From an uncultured Bacilli bacterium (GTDB lineage Bacteria; Bacillota_I; Bacilli_A; RF39; UBA660): a stretch of 5,922 bases of DNA. Shown here one piece after another: positions 1-5,798 of this stretch; position 1 is the first letter of the stretch; every line of letters starts with the position of its first letter. A program made the translations under genes and the position numbers. Location of the stretch: assembly GCA_947625365.1 (NCBI GenBank), contig CANQNZ010000070.1, forward strand, positions 1 through 5,922. The letters run 5' to 3'. The notes below the pieces were generated by a model. The model did no database searches. It was not told where the DNA came from and saw only the letters and a list, made by a program, of their open reading frames with translations.

Positions 1-1
1 A

Positions 2-115
2 AAAGATGGAATATCAAAAAGTAAGATATGCCAATATCTAAATGTAACAATGAATGAATTAAATTCGCTAATTAATAAAAAAAATATTTGGTTAATAAGT
101 TTATGGAATTTATAA
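2..115 (+). CDS. C-terminal end of an unidentified protein, possibly helix-turn-helix (5' partial)
   Basis: A reading frame is open from the left edge for 37 codons and stops at TAA 113-115. The visible part contains the stretch GISKSKICQYLNVTMNELN, which has the spacing of a helix-turn-helix: a polar helix, a short turn (YLNVT), then a second helix ending in Leu/Ile. A hydrophobic tail with two Trp residues follows. The stop lies inside the promoter region proposed for the next gene, so the two genes are tightly packed. No family can be named from 37 residues. The HTH reading is a visual resemblance only, and in DNA this AT-rich a 37-codon open frame could still be chance. Confidence 0.42.
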   Translation, partial: KDGISKSKICQYLNVTMNELNSLINKKNIWLISLWNL

Positions 116-132
116 AGTATTTTTGATACAAT
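104..132 (+). promoter_or_regulatory. Extended -10 promoter for the carboxypeptidase gene
   Basis: TGATACAAT at 124-132 is an extended -10 (TGn plus TACAAT, 5 of 6 matches to TATAAT). A weak -35, TGGAAT at 104-109, lies 17 nt upstream. Transcription would begin near 139, leaving a leader of about 17 nt with the ribosome binding site. This placement rules out the in-frame TTG at 123 as a start codon, because it would lie within the promoter. Confidence 0.6.
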
Positions 133-143
133 ATGTTATATAT

Positions 144-151
144 GAGGGTGA
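144..151 (+). promoter_or_regulatory. Ribosome binding site deciding the ATG 156 start
   Basis: GAGGGTGA, 4 nt before ATG 156, pairs with the anti-Shine-Dalgarno end of 16S rRNA. The same GGTGA core at 4-5 nt from ATG precedes the leader ORF, the RSH gene and, in weaker form, the deacetylase and the minus-strand gene. This supports ATG 156 over the TTG at 123. Confidence 0.75.
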
Positions 152-155
152 AGTA

Positions 156-1130
156 ATGAAAAAGAAGTATAAGCTTAAAAAAAATGCCAGATATATGTTA
201 GTAGGAATTATTATTGTTATTGCGGTTATTATTGTGGGTAGAGCTATTTATAAAGATTATGTATATAAACATTCATATGAATATAACCTGGAATTAAGAG
301 GCTATAATGACAAAGAAATTAAATTGCTTATAAATAATTTAGATGATAAACGTTTGGATAAGCTTGCAAATACTAAAAAAGACCCTGTTATTATTGCTTT
401 TTTACAAGAAAAATACTATATAAGCAAGAATTTAGACCGCTATTTAAAATATTATGATGCTAATAAGAAAACCGCTTATAGCGATATAGTAGCTATAGTA
501 AATACTAATAATGACTATGAATATTATGAACATGATATTGAAGCTAATACTTCTTTAGGTGAGAAACTTTTATGTAATAAATTTTATAAATTACCTGATG
601 GTTATGAGCCTGAAGATTTAGTTACAATGAAAAATAAATATTATTATGGAGAGGCTCAAGTAGTAAAAGAAGAAGTATATGATGCCTTTATTGATATGTG
701 GAATGCCGCAAATGAAGAAGGGATTTATTTAATTGTTAATTCTAGTTATCGAAGTTTTGATATTCAAAATGAGTTATATACAGAGTATAAAGATAACTAT
801 GGAACTAAGGAGGCCGATAGCGTAGCATCTAGACCAGGTTATTCAGAACATCAAACGGGACTTTCTGTAGATATCTTTAGTAAAGATAATACTTCTACAA
901 AAACATTCAAAGACTCTAATGCCTATAATTGGTTAGTTAATCATTCATATGAATATGGGTTTATTTTAAGATATCCTCAAGATAAAGAAAATATAACAGG
1001 GTATGAATTTGAACCTTGGCATTATCGCTATGTAGGTAAAAAGATAGCCAAAGAAATTAAAACTAAAAATATAACTTATGAAGAATATTATGCTTATTAT
1101 ATTGAAAATTCAGTTAAAAAGACTAAATAA
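156..1130 (+). CDS. Membrane-anchored D-Ala-D-Ala carboxypeptidase, peptidase M15 (VanY/DacY-type)
   Basis: This 324-residue protein is a zinc D,D-carboxypeptidase that removes the terminal D-Ala from peptidoglycan stem peptides outside the membrane. The N-terminus is Lys-rich, followed by one hydrophobic segment at about residues 13-30, which reads as an uncleaved signal anchor with the catalytic part outside. Residues 40-150 form the helical Tyr/Asp-rich region common ahead of this domain in Bacillota. The M15B domain fills about 155-300. It shows SSYRS (Arg199), SEHQTGLSVDI with zinc ligands His232 and Asp239, and EPWHYRYVG with catalytic Glu286 and zinc ligand His289. All catalytic residues are present, so it should be active. 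No vanR/S/H/A/X genes are adjacent, so a housekeeping wall-trimming role is likelier than glycopeptide resistance. The exact peptide substrate (D-Ala-D-Ala or L,D-type) cannot be told from sequence. Confidence 0.93.
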   Translation: MKKKYKLKKNARYMLVGIIIVIAVIIVGRAIYKDYVYKHSYEYNLELRGYNDKEIKLLINNLDDKRLDKLANTKKDPVIIAFLQEKYYISKNLDRYLKYYDANKKTAYSDIVAIVNTNNDYEYYEHDIEANTSLGEKLLCNKFYKLPDGYEPEDLVTMKNKYYYGEAQVVKEEVYDAFIDMWNAANEEGIYLIVNSSYRSFDIQNELYTEYKDNYGTKEADSVASRPGYSEHQTGLSVDIFSKDNTSTKTFKDSNAYNWLVNHSYEYGFILRYPQDKENITGYEFEPWHYRYVGKKIAKEIKTKNITYEEYYAYYIENSVKKTK

Positions 1131-1132
1131 GG

Positions 1133-1161
1133 TTGACACTAAATTTTTAAAGAAGTAAAAT
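1133..1161 (+). promoter_or_regulatory. Near-consensus sigma-A promoter for the leader/RSH operon
   Basis: TTGACA at 1133-1138 is a perfect -35. A 17-nt spacer separates it from TAAAAT at 1156-1161, a -10 matching 5 of 6. The -35 begins 3 nt after the carboxypeptidase stop codon. Transcription should start near 1168, about 113 nt before the RSH start codon, which leaves room for the leader ORF and terminator described separately. It is the strongest promoter-like sequence in the window. Confidence 0.85.
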
Positions 1162-1176
1162 AAGTTATATCGTTTT

Positions 1177-1184
1177 AAGGGTGA
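1177..1184 (+). promoter_or_regulatory. Ribosome binding site of the leader ORF
   Basis: AAGGGTGA lies 5 nt before ATG 1190 and is as good as the sites of the large genes. It is the main reason to think the 12-codon frame is translated. The adjoining TGATG (1182-1186) can pair with CATCA (1204-1208), so a small hairpin could partly mask this site. Confidence 0.55.
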
Positions 1185-1189
1185 TGGTT

Positions 1190-1228
1190 ATGAAAAAGGG
1201 TTACATCATTATGATAAAAGGTTATTAA
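1190..1228 (+). CDS. Putative 12-residue leader peptide upstream of the RSH gene
   Basis: The frame reads MKKGYIIMIKGY and ends at TAA 1226-1228. It has a good ribosome binding site, lies about 22 nt after the predicted transcription start, and its stop codon overlaps the first bases of the terminator stem. A ribosome finishing the peptide would cover the left arm of that stem, so translation here could decide whether RNA polymerase continues into the RSH gene. The peptide has two Lys-Gly-Tyr-like blocks (KKGY, IKGY) and no run of one amino acid that would point to sensing a single charged tRNA. No homologue is recognised, and it may act only by being translated. A frame this short can occur by chance. 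Confidence 0.4.
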   Translation: MKKGYIIMIKGY

Positions 1229-1258
1229 ACAGTCTAGTTTTAGTGCGGGCTGTTTTTT
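1227..1258 (+). terminator. Intrinsic terminator / candidate attenuator before the RSH gene
   Basis: The left arm, AAACAGTCT (1227-1235), pairs with GGGCTGTTT (1247-1255) to give a 9-bp stem with two G-U pairs and an 11-nt loop. The run of T that begins in the right arm reaches 1258 and is followed by ATTTT. It lies downstream of the strong promoter at 1133-1161 but upstream of the RSH start at 1281. Transcripts from that promoter must therefore read through it to express the RSH and phospholipase genes. It may also stop read-through from the carboxypeptidase gene. No clear alternative antiterminator stem was found by eye. The weak G-U pairs suggest a conditional rather than an absolute stop. 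Confidence 0.65.
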
Positions 1259-1280
1259 ATTTTAGAAAGCGGTGAAGTAA

Positions 1281-2780
1281 ATGGAAAAAAATGCTAATTT
1301 AAGTGAAGAAAATATTTTAGATTATAAATTTAGTAAAATGATGATTAGATATCGTTTGTATGATAGTAATCAAGATAACATTAATTTAATTATTAAAGCT
1401 TACGACTTAGCTAAAAAGCTTCACCGCGGTGTGTTTCGAAAAAGTGGGGAAGCTTATATGTTTCATCCTCTAACAGTGGCTAGTTATGCTATAGATTATA
1501 ATTTAGATGTAGTAACAGTTTGTGCTAGTTTGTTGCATGATGTTTTAGAAGATACTGATTTTACATATGAGGAAATGGTTTCAGATTTTGGTAAAGATAT
1601 TGCGGATACGGTTGATTGTGTAAGTAAGATGACTAATGAGGATTATGTTGATGCTCGCATGGATGGACATATTGCAACAGTATGTAAATTGTTTCGTTAT
1701 TTATATATCCAAGATATTAGGGGCCCAGTTATAAAATTATTAGATAGAACCCATAATATGCGAACTATGGATGCTATGCCACCTTTGAAGCAGGTAAAAA
1801 AATCAGAGGAAACTTTAGAGGTATATGCCCCAATGGCACAAGGTATTGGAGCTAACGGAATAAAAAAAGAATTACACGATAATGCTCTAAAATATACTGT
1901 ACCTTACATGCATTTAGAAATAAGCAAAATATTAGAGCATTTATATGAGCAATACCAAAAGGAGATAAACGAGGTAAAAGTCGGTCTTTTTGAAGCTTTA
2001 AAAAGTGGTCATATTTTAGAAAACAGAGCAGCTATAGATGATATTATTAAACTGCGCATTAAAAATATATATAGCGTTTATATATCTTTAAAAAAGGGAA
2101 GAGATTATGATACTATTCATGATTTATATGCTTTTCAAATAACTATTCCTAATATTGAAAAGTGTTTTCAAGCGATAAATTTAGTGCATCAAAAATATCC
2201 TTATTTAGATGATAAATTTAAAGATTATATTAACACCCCTAAAACGACGGGCTATCGCGCGTTACATACAACTATTATTAGTTCAAGTGGACGCACTTAT
2301 CAAATTCAAATTCGTACTAAAGAAATGGGGCTACGTAACTCTAGAGGAATATTATATGATTTAACTATTAATAATCCAAAAGATTTAGAAACTATTAAAA
2401 AGCCATATCCTTTCTTTAAAAGTTTAGAGAAAATAGGAAATGAAGCGCAAGATGATTATAGCTTTTATGAAAAAATTAAATACGATTTATTAGGTGAAAA
2501 AATATATGTTAGGTCAGCAACAGGAAAAGTGTATAGCTTGCCAGTTGGCTCAACAATTTTAGACTATGCCTATTATTATTGCGAACATCGCGCACCATAT
2601 ATTAGTCAAGGGAAAATAAATGGAGCACCTGCCAATATTAATACAGTTTTAAAAAACCAGGATATAGTAGATTTTGCTTCCGATATTAACTTTAGTATAA
2701 GTGATAAAACGCAAATTGCCGCGGCGACTACAAATAAGGCAAGAAGATTAATTTTAGAAAGAATGAATAATAATGGTTAA
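1281..2780 (+). CDS. RelA/SpoT-homologue protein: intact (p)ppGpp hydrolase, degenerate synthetase, TGS domain, no ACT
   Basis: This 499-residue RSH-family protein is cytosolic and acts on the alarmone (p)ppGpp. GGTGA 5 nt upstream supports ATG 1281. The HD hydrolase domain (about 30-215) keeps its metal and catalytic residues: FHP (His62), LLHDVLEDT (His86, Asp87, Glu90, Asp91) and KLLDRTHNMRT (Asp155, Asn159). The synthetase-fold domain (about 245-365) keeps RIKNIYS (Arg259, Lys261), Asp281 and KDYINTPK..GY..LHTT. However, the ATP-contact Lys is Ser269, the catalytic Glu of ExQIRT is Gln341 (QIQIRT), and the usual EMHxxAExGxAAHW is EMGLRNSRGILYDL. A TGS domain spans about 404-466 (LPVGSTILDYAY, NGAPANINTVLKNQDIVDF). 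The protein ends just as the helical domain would begin, against about 730 residues in full-length Rel, so ZFD/RIS and ACT are absent. Hydrolase-only activity is inferred from these substitutions. The gene overlaps the next by 8 nt. Confidence 0.9.
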   Translation: MEKNANLSEENILDYKFSKMMIRYRLYDSNQDNINLIIKAYDLAKKLHRGVFRKSGEAYMFHPLTVASYAIDYNLDVVTVCASLLHDVLEDTDFTYEEMVSDFGKDIADTVDCVSKMTNEDYVDARMDGHIATVCKLFRYLYIQDIRGPVIKLLDRTHNMRTMDAMPPLKQVKKSEETLEVYAPMAQGIGANGIKKELHDNALKYTVPYMHLEISKILEHLYEQYQKEINEVKVGLFEALKSGHILENRAAIDDIIKLRIKNIYSVYISLKKGRDYDTIHDLYAFQITIPNIEKCFQAINLVHQKYPYLDDKFKDYINTPKTTGYRALHTTIISSSGRTYQIQIRTKEMGLRNSRGILYDLTINNPKDLETIKKPYPFFKSLEKIGNEAQDDYSFYEKIKYDLLGEKIYVRSATGKVYSLPVGSTILDYAYYYCEHRAPYISQGKINGAPANINTVLKNQDIVDFASDINFSISDKTQIAAATTNKARRLILERMNNNG

Positions 2781-3987
2781 TAATGAGAAAACAGCTTTTG
2801 TTTTATCGGGTGGAGGAGCTTTAGGAGCGTATGAGATTGGCGTATGGAAAGCTCTTTTAAAATTACATTATAAATTTAGCATTGCTACTGGAACATCAGT
2901 GGGAGCCTTAAATGCTTTAATGGTAGTTCAAAAAGATTTTAAAAAGGCCTACAACATATGGCGCAATATTTCTTTTGCCGATATTTATGAAGAGAAAATA
3001 GATAAAAATATTTCTTTAGGTAACCTTTATAAAAAATATACTAAAGAAATTATTCAAAATGGCGGAATGGACCCGGCCGTTTTAGAAAAACTAGTACATA
3101 AAGTGTATGATGCTAAAAAATTTTATAATTCCGAAATTGATTATGGCTTAATAACTTTTAATTTATCTACTTTAAAACCAGAAGTTAAAAGAAAAAAAGA
3201 TATTAAACCTGAGCAATTAGTAAATTATGCCATTGCTTCGGCGACTTGTTTTCCGGCATTTAAAGTAAAAACTATCGATGATGAAAAATATATAGATGGT
3301 GGTTACTATGATAATATGCCTATTAATTTAGCTATAGATATGGGAGCTCAAAATATTATCGCTGTTGATTTAAAAGCAATCGGTATAAAAAGAAAAACAA
3401 AGAAATTTACTGGCAATGTTACTATTATTTCACCTAATAATAAACTTTTTAATATGTTAGATTTTAATGCTACTAAAGCGCAAATGGCAATAAAATTTGG
3501 TTATAATGATACAATGAAAAAATTTAATAAATTAGAAGGTAATAAATTTACTTTTAAAAAAGGTAATCTTCAGAAAAATCATGAAAACTTTCAAAATAAA
3601 TATAATAATTATATTAATAAATTATCTTTAGCAAAAAAGTTTAAACTAGTAGATTTAATAATACCTGCCGGAGAAAAACTTTATGAAAATGTGGGAAAAT
3701 TTAATGAGGTTGTTGAAAATCTAGGCCAAACGTTTAATTTACCCCAATATTCTATTTATAATATTAAAAAGTATAATCGCTTATTAAAAAAAGAATTATT
3801 AGCAATACAATGTTTAGAAATAAAAGATTTAGTTAAGAATATTAAAGAGATATTTGATAAAAGAGTTATTATTAAAACTATATTTACAGAAATAGAAAAT
3901 GAGAAATATGTAAGGCAATTACAAATGATTGCGAAATTATTTCCATGGGAGTTTTTGCAAGCATTATATTTAAAAATCTTAGGATAA
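2773..3987 (+). CDS. Patatin-like phospholipase with a long uncharacterised C-terminal extension
   Basis: This 404-residue cytosolic or membrane-peripheral Ser-Asp lipid acyl hydrolase is of the RssA/YlbK/NTE type. The patatin domain covers about residues 6-200. It contains the oxyanion loop GGGALG (13-18), the nucleophile elbow GTSVG with Ser42, and the catalytic Asp175 in DGG (175-177). DNMPINLAIDMGAQNIIAVDL-type sequence follows, typical of the family. Residues from about 205 to 404 are Lys/Asn-rich and mostly helical-looking, with no domain I recognise; simple bacterial homologues are often near 300 residues. ATG 2773 lies inside the end of the RSH gene, and no good Shine-Dalgarno site is visible (only GAAAG-like bases). 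Translation is therefore probably coupled to the upstream gene. The substrate, phospholipid or lysophospholipid, cannot be told from sequence. Confidence 0.92.
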   Translation: MVNNEKTAFVLSGGGALGAYEIGVWKALLKLHYKFSIATGTSVGALNALMVVQKDFKKAYNIWRNISFADIYEEKIDKNISLGNLYKKYTKEIIQNGGMDPAVLEKLVHKVYDAKKFYNSEIDYGLITFNLSTLKPEVKRKKDIKPEQLVNYAIASATCFPAFKVKTIDDEKYIDGGYYDNMPINLAIDMGAQNIIAVDLKAIGIKRKTKKFTGNVTIISPNNKLFNMLDFNATKAQMAIKFGYNDTMKKFNKLEGNKFTFKKGNLQKNHENFQNKYNNYINKLSLAKKFKLVDLIIPAGEKLYENVGKFNEVVENLGQTFNLPQYSIYNIKKYNRLLKKELLAIQCLEIKDLVKNIKEIFDKRVIIKTIFTEIENEKYVRQLQMIAKLFPWEFLQALYLKILG

Positions 3988-3997
3988 ATGATATACT
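3969..3997 (+). promoter_or_regulatory. Extended -10 promoter for the deacetylase gene
   Basis: TGATATACT at 3989-3997 is a TGn extended -10 (TATACT, 5 of 6). TTTAAA at 3969-3974 is a 4-of-6 match to the -35, at 17-nt spacing. It straddles the end of the phospholipase gene (stop 3985-3987). The start point would be near 4004, giving a leader of about 18 nt. No terminator separates the two genes, so read-through from upstream is also possible. Confidence 0.65.
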
Positions 3998-4012
3998 ATA
4001 AAGGTAGTGTGT

Positions 4013-4016
4013 GGTG
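4013..4016 (+). promoter_or_regulatory. Ribosome binding site deciding the ATG 4022 start
   Basis: GGTG lies 5 nt before ATG 4022, matching the GGTGA spacing of the other genes. The earlier in-frame GTG at 4007 would sit almost at the predicted transcription start and only 2 nt after AAGG, so it is unlikely to be used. Confidence 0.5.
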
Positions 4017-4021
4017 TTAGT

Positions 4022-5428
4022 ATGAATAAAAAAAAGTTAATGATTTTAGCTATTATACTCGGAAGCCTTTTGCTTTTATGTGGCTTAGTTTTAGTCTTAA
4101 AAAAAGACATTAAACTTGAATTAAATGGTAAAGCTAACATCTCTATTAATGTTAATGATAAATATAAAGATGAAAAAGTAAGTGCTTGTTATGGCAATAT
4201 GTTTAAATGTAAAAAAATAAGTTATACAACTTTTGGTAATGTTGATACTACCAAGATAGGCACTTATAAAATAAGATATAGAGCAACTTATAATAAAAAA
4301 AGTAAATCGGTAACCCGCACGGTAAAAGTGGTAGACAAAAATAAACCAAAACTTACTATTAATACTAAAGAATTTTCTATTTGTCCAAATGGTAAGCTTA
4401 AAAATTATGATTACAAAGCGGAAGATAATTTGGATGGTGAAATTACTGATAAAGTAAATGTTAAAGTAGAATATGATAAGATAGTGTTTACTATTCAAGA
4501 TAAAGCTAAAAATCTGACTAAAAAAACATTTGATTATAAAAAGGAAGATAGTGAGGCTCCTAAGATTACCTTAAATGGCAAAGATAATATCTATTTATTA
4601 GTTGGCGATGCTTATAATGAAGAGGGCGTAACAGTAACTGACGATTGTGATGACCTCGCCGATAAAGTTAAAACTACAGGAACTGTAGATACTAGTAAGC
4701 CAGGCACCTATACTATAACTTATGAAGTTAGCGATGAAGCAGGAAATAATGCTAAAGTTACAAGAACTGTTACAGTCTATAACAAAAATGTCGATGTAAC
4801 ACCATCTGAGAAAACAATTTATTTAACATTTGATGATGGACCTGGTCCTTATACTGCACGTCTTTTAGATATTTTAAAAAAGTATAATGTTAAAGCTACC
4901 TTTTTTGTGACTAATCAGTATCCGGCATATGAAAGTATGATAACTAGAGAAGCGCAGGAAGGTCATTCGGTGGCAATACATACTTATACTCATAATTATT
5001 CCTATGTATATTCTAGTGTAGAAAATTACTTTGCAGATTTAAATAATATGCAAGAAAAAATAAAAAGACTAACGGGTAAAGAAACCCGATTAGTCAGATT
5101 TCCAGGCGGAAGTTCTAATACGATTAGTCGTAAATATTCTAGTGGAATTATGAGCACTTTAGCTAATGAACTAGAAGCTAGAGGATATAAATACTTTGAT
5201 TGGAATGTGGTCAGTGGCGATGCCGGGGATACTACGTCAACAAGTCAAATTATAGCTAATGTTACTTCTAATTTAAGAAGTAGTTACACTAATGTTTTGC
5301 AACACGATGTCAAAGGATATAGCGTTGATGCTGTAGAGGCAATTATTCAATATGGCCTAACTCATGGATATCATTTTGCTCCTTTAGATGTAACATCACC
5401 AGGAGCTCATCAAAGAATTAATAATTAA
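4022..5428 (+). CDS. Membrane-anchored polysaccharide deacetylase (NodB family) with three Ig-like/DUF5011-type modules
   Basis: This 468-residue protein probably removes acetyl groups from a cell-surface glycan, most plausibly peptidoglycan GlcNAc as in PgdA. MNKKK and a hydrophobic helix (about 6-26) form a signal anchor. Cys20 lies in LLLLC, which lacks the small residue before Cys needed for a lipobox. Three beta-sandwich modules follow: about 31-108, about 113-180 (diverged) and about 182-253. The third has the clear DUF5011 pattern (VGDAYNEEGVTVTDD, DTSKPGTYTITYEVSDEAGN). The NodB domain spans about 264-458. It has TFDDGP (catalytic Asp271, metal Asp272), HTYTH (metal His320 and His324), RFPGG (359-363), DWN (393-395) and LQHD (His428), so the active site is complete. 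The Ig-like modules probably space the enzyme from the membrane or bind the wall. A terminator follows directly. Confidence 0.93.
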   Translation: MNKKKLMILAIILGSLLLLCGLVLVLKKDIKLELNGKANISINVNDKYKDEKVSACYGNMFKCKKISYTTFGNVDTTKIGTYKIRYRATYNKKSKSVTRTVKVVDKNKPKLTINTKEFSICPNGKLKNYDYKAEDNLDGEITDKVNVKVEYDKIVFTIQDKAKNLTKKTFDYKKEDSEAPKITLNGKDNIYLLVGDAYNEEGVTVTDDCDDLADKVKTTGTVDTSKPGTYTITYEVSDEAGNNAKVTRTVTVYNKNVDVTPSEKTIYLTFDDGPGPYTARLLDILKKYNVKATFFVTNQYPAYESMITREAQEGHSVAIHTYTHNYSYVYSSVENYFADLNNMQEKIKRLTGKETRLVRFPGGSSNTISRKYSSGIMSTLANELEARGYKYFDWNVVSGDAGDTTSTSQIIANVTSNLRSSYTNVLQHDVKGYSVDAVEAIIQYGLTHGYHFAPLDVTSPGAHQRINN

Positions 5429-5463
5429 AAAAGTAATAATCCTAAGAGGCTATTACTTTTTTT
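5427..5463 (+). terminator. Convergent, probably bidirectional intrinsic terminator
   Basis: AAAAAAGTAATA (5427-5438) pairs with TATTACTTTTTT from 5451. An upper stem, CCT/AGG, is closed by a 3-nt loop above a small internal loop. Seven T (5457-5463) follow on the + strand. The six A at 5427-5432 give a T run on the - strand, so it can stop both the deacetylase transcript and the converging small gene. The stop codon of the minus-strand gene (5444-5442) lies within the hairpin. Confidence 0.85.
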
Positions 5464-5753
5464 AAAGCTTTTTTAACAGCGAAATACCAACCAATAACGT
5501 TATTAACTAAAAAATTATAACGACGACCATCTTTTAAATCAAACCTTAAAACATTTAATCCTCCAATGCTAACAGATTTGATATCTTTTAAAAGAATTTC
5601 ATTCATAATACTTTCTTCATCAATTTTTAAATATATACGAATATTAGATAAAATTACCGTTCCGTTGATATTTTCGTTATCTCCGAAACAATGTCCTTTA
5701 CTGGTTTTAAAAATATTCTCAATTGGTCTTTTATATCTTTCTTCATCCATCAT
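5442..5753 (-). CDS. Small PH/GRAM-like domain protein of unknown function
   Basis: This protein of about 103 residues has no signal peptide or membrane segment, so it is probably cytosolic. After a charged N-terminus (1-20), the sequence reads as alternating beta strands: GTVILSNIRIYLKI (31-44), EILLKDIKSVSI (52-63), NVLRFDLKDGRRYNFLV (67-83). A closing helix follows (WYFAVKKALKKVI, 89-101). That order of strands, a KDIKSV turn, a D-G hairpin and a C-terminal helix with Trp is typical of bacterial PH-like/GRAM folds. No specific family is recognised. The start is ATG 5753, 5 nt after GTGA. ATG 5750 and an in-frame GTG at 5762 are alternatives, but the GTG would lie at the predicted transcription start. 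It is convergent with the deacetylase and shares its terminator. A membrane-surface or protein-binding role would be a guess. Confidence 0.75.
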   Translation of the reverse strand: MMDEERYKRPIENIFKTSKGHCFGDNENINGTVILSNIRIYLKIDEESIMNEILLKDIKSVSIGGLNVLRFDLKDGRRYNFLVNNVIGWYFAVKKALKKVIAS

Positions 5754-5769
5754 ATCTATCACAATAATA

Positions 5770-5775
5770 ATTATA
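5770..5775 (-). promoter_or_regulatory. -10 element of the minus-strand small gene
   Basis: Read on the minus strand, a perfect TATAAT lies at 5775-5770, which places transcription start near 5763, about 10 nt before ATG 5753. No good -35 is seen at 16-18 nt (the best is TATATC at 5798-5793, two matches), so either an activator or read-through from the gene to the right may contribute. Confidence 0.5.
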
Positions 5776-5798
5776 TCTAATTTTAATTAAAAGATATA

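Noticed and set aside
123..155. TTG at 123 as an upstream start adding 11 residues to the carboxypeptidase
   Set aside because: It overlaps the proposed -10 element and has no ribosome binding site, while ATG 156 has a good one.
1133..1280. T-box or other known riboswitch before the RSH gene
   Set aside because: No T-box core (AGGGTGGnACCGCG) or other known aptamer motif is visible, and the leader is too short for most classes.
4007..4021. GTG at 4007 as the deacetylase start
   Set aside because: It lies next to the predicted transcription start with no usable ribosome binding site. ATG 4022 gives a standard Lys-rich signal anchor.
4022..4110. Lipoprotein signal at LLLLC (Cys20) of the deacetylase
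   Set aside because: The residue before Cys is Leu, not Gly/Ala/Ser, and hydrophobic residues continue after the Cys, so a membrane anchor fits better.
4121..4498. 125-codon open frame on the minus strand inside the deacetylase gene
   Set aside because: It is antisense to Ig-like coding sequence; its Phe/Ile/Tyr-rich composition is the complement of Lys/Asn/Asp codons, and it has no domain.
156..5428. Mycoplasma code (TGA as Trp)
   Set aside because: All Trp codons seen are TGG and no in-frame TGA occurs within the genes.
5566..5790. 74-codon open frame on the + strand
   Set aside because: It is the complement of the PH-like minus-strand gene, low-complexity Ile/Ser/Leu, with no ribosome binding site.
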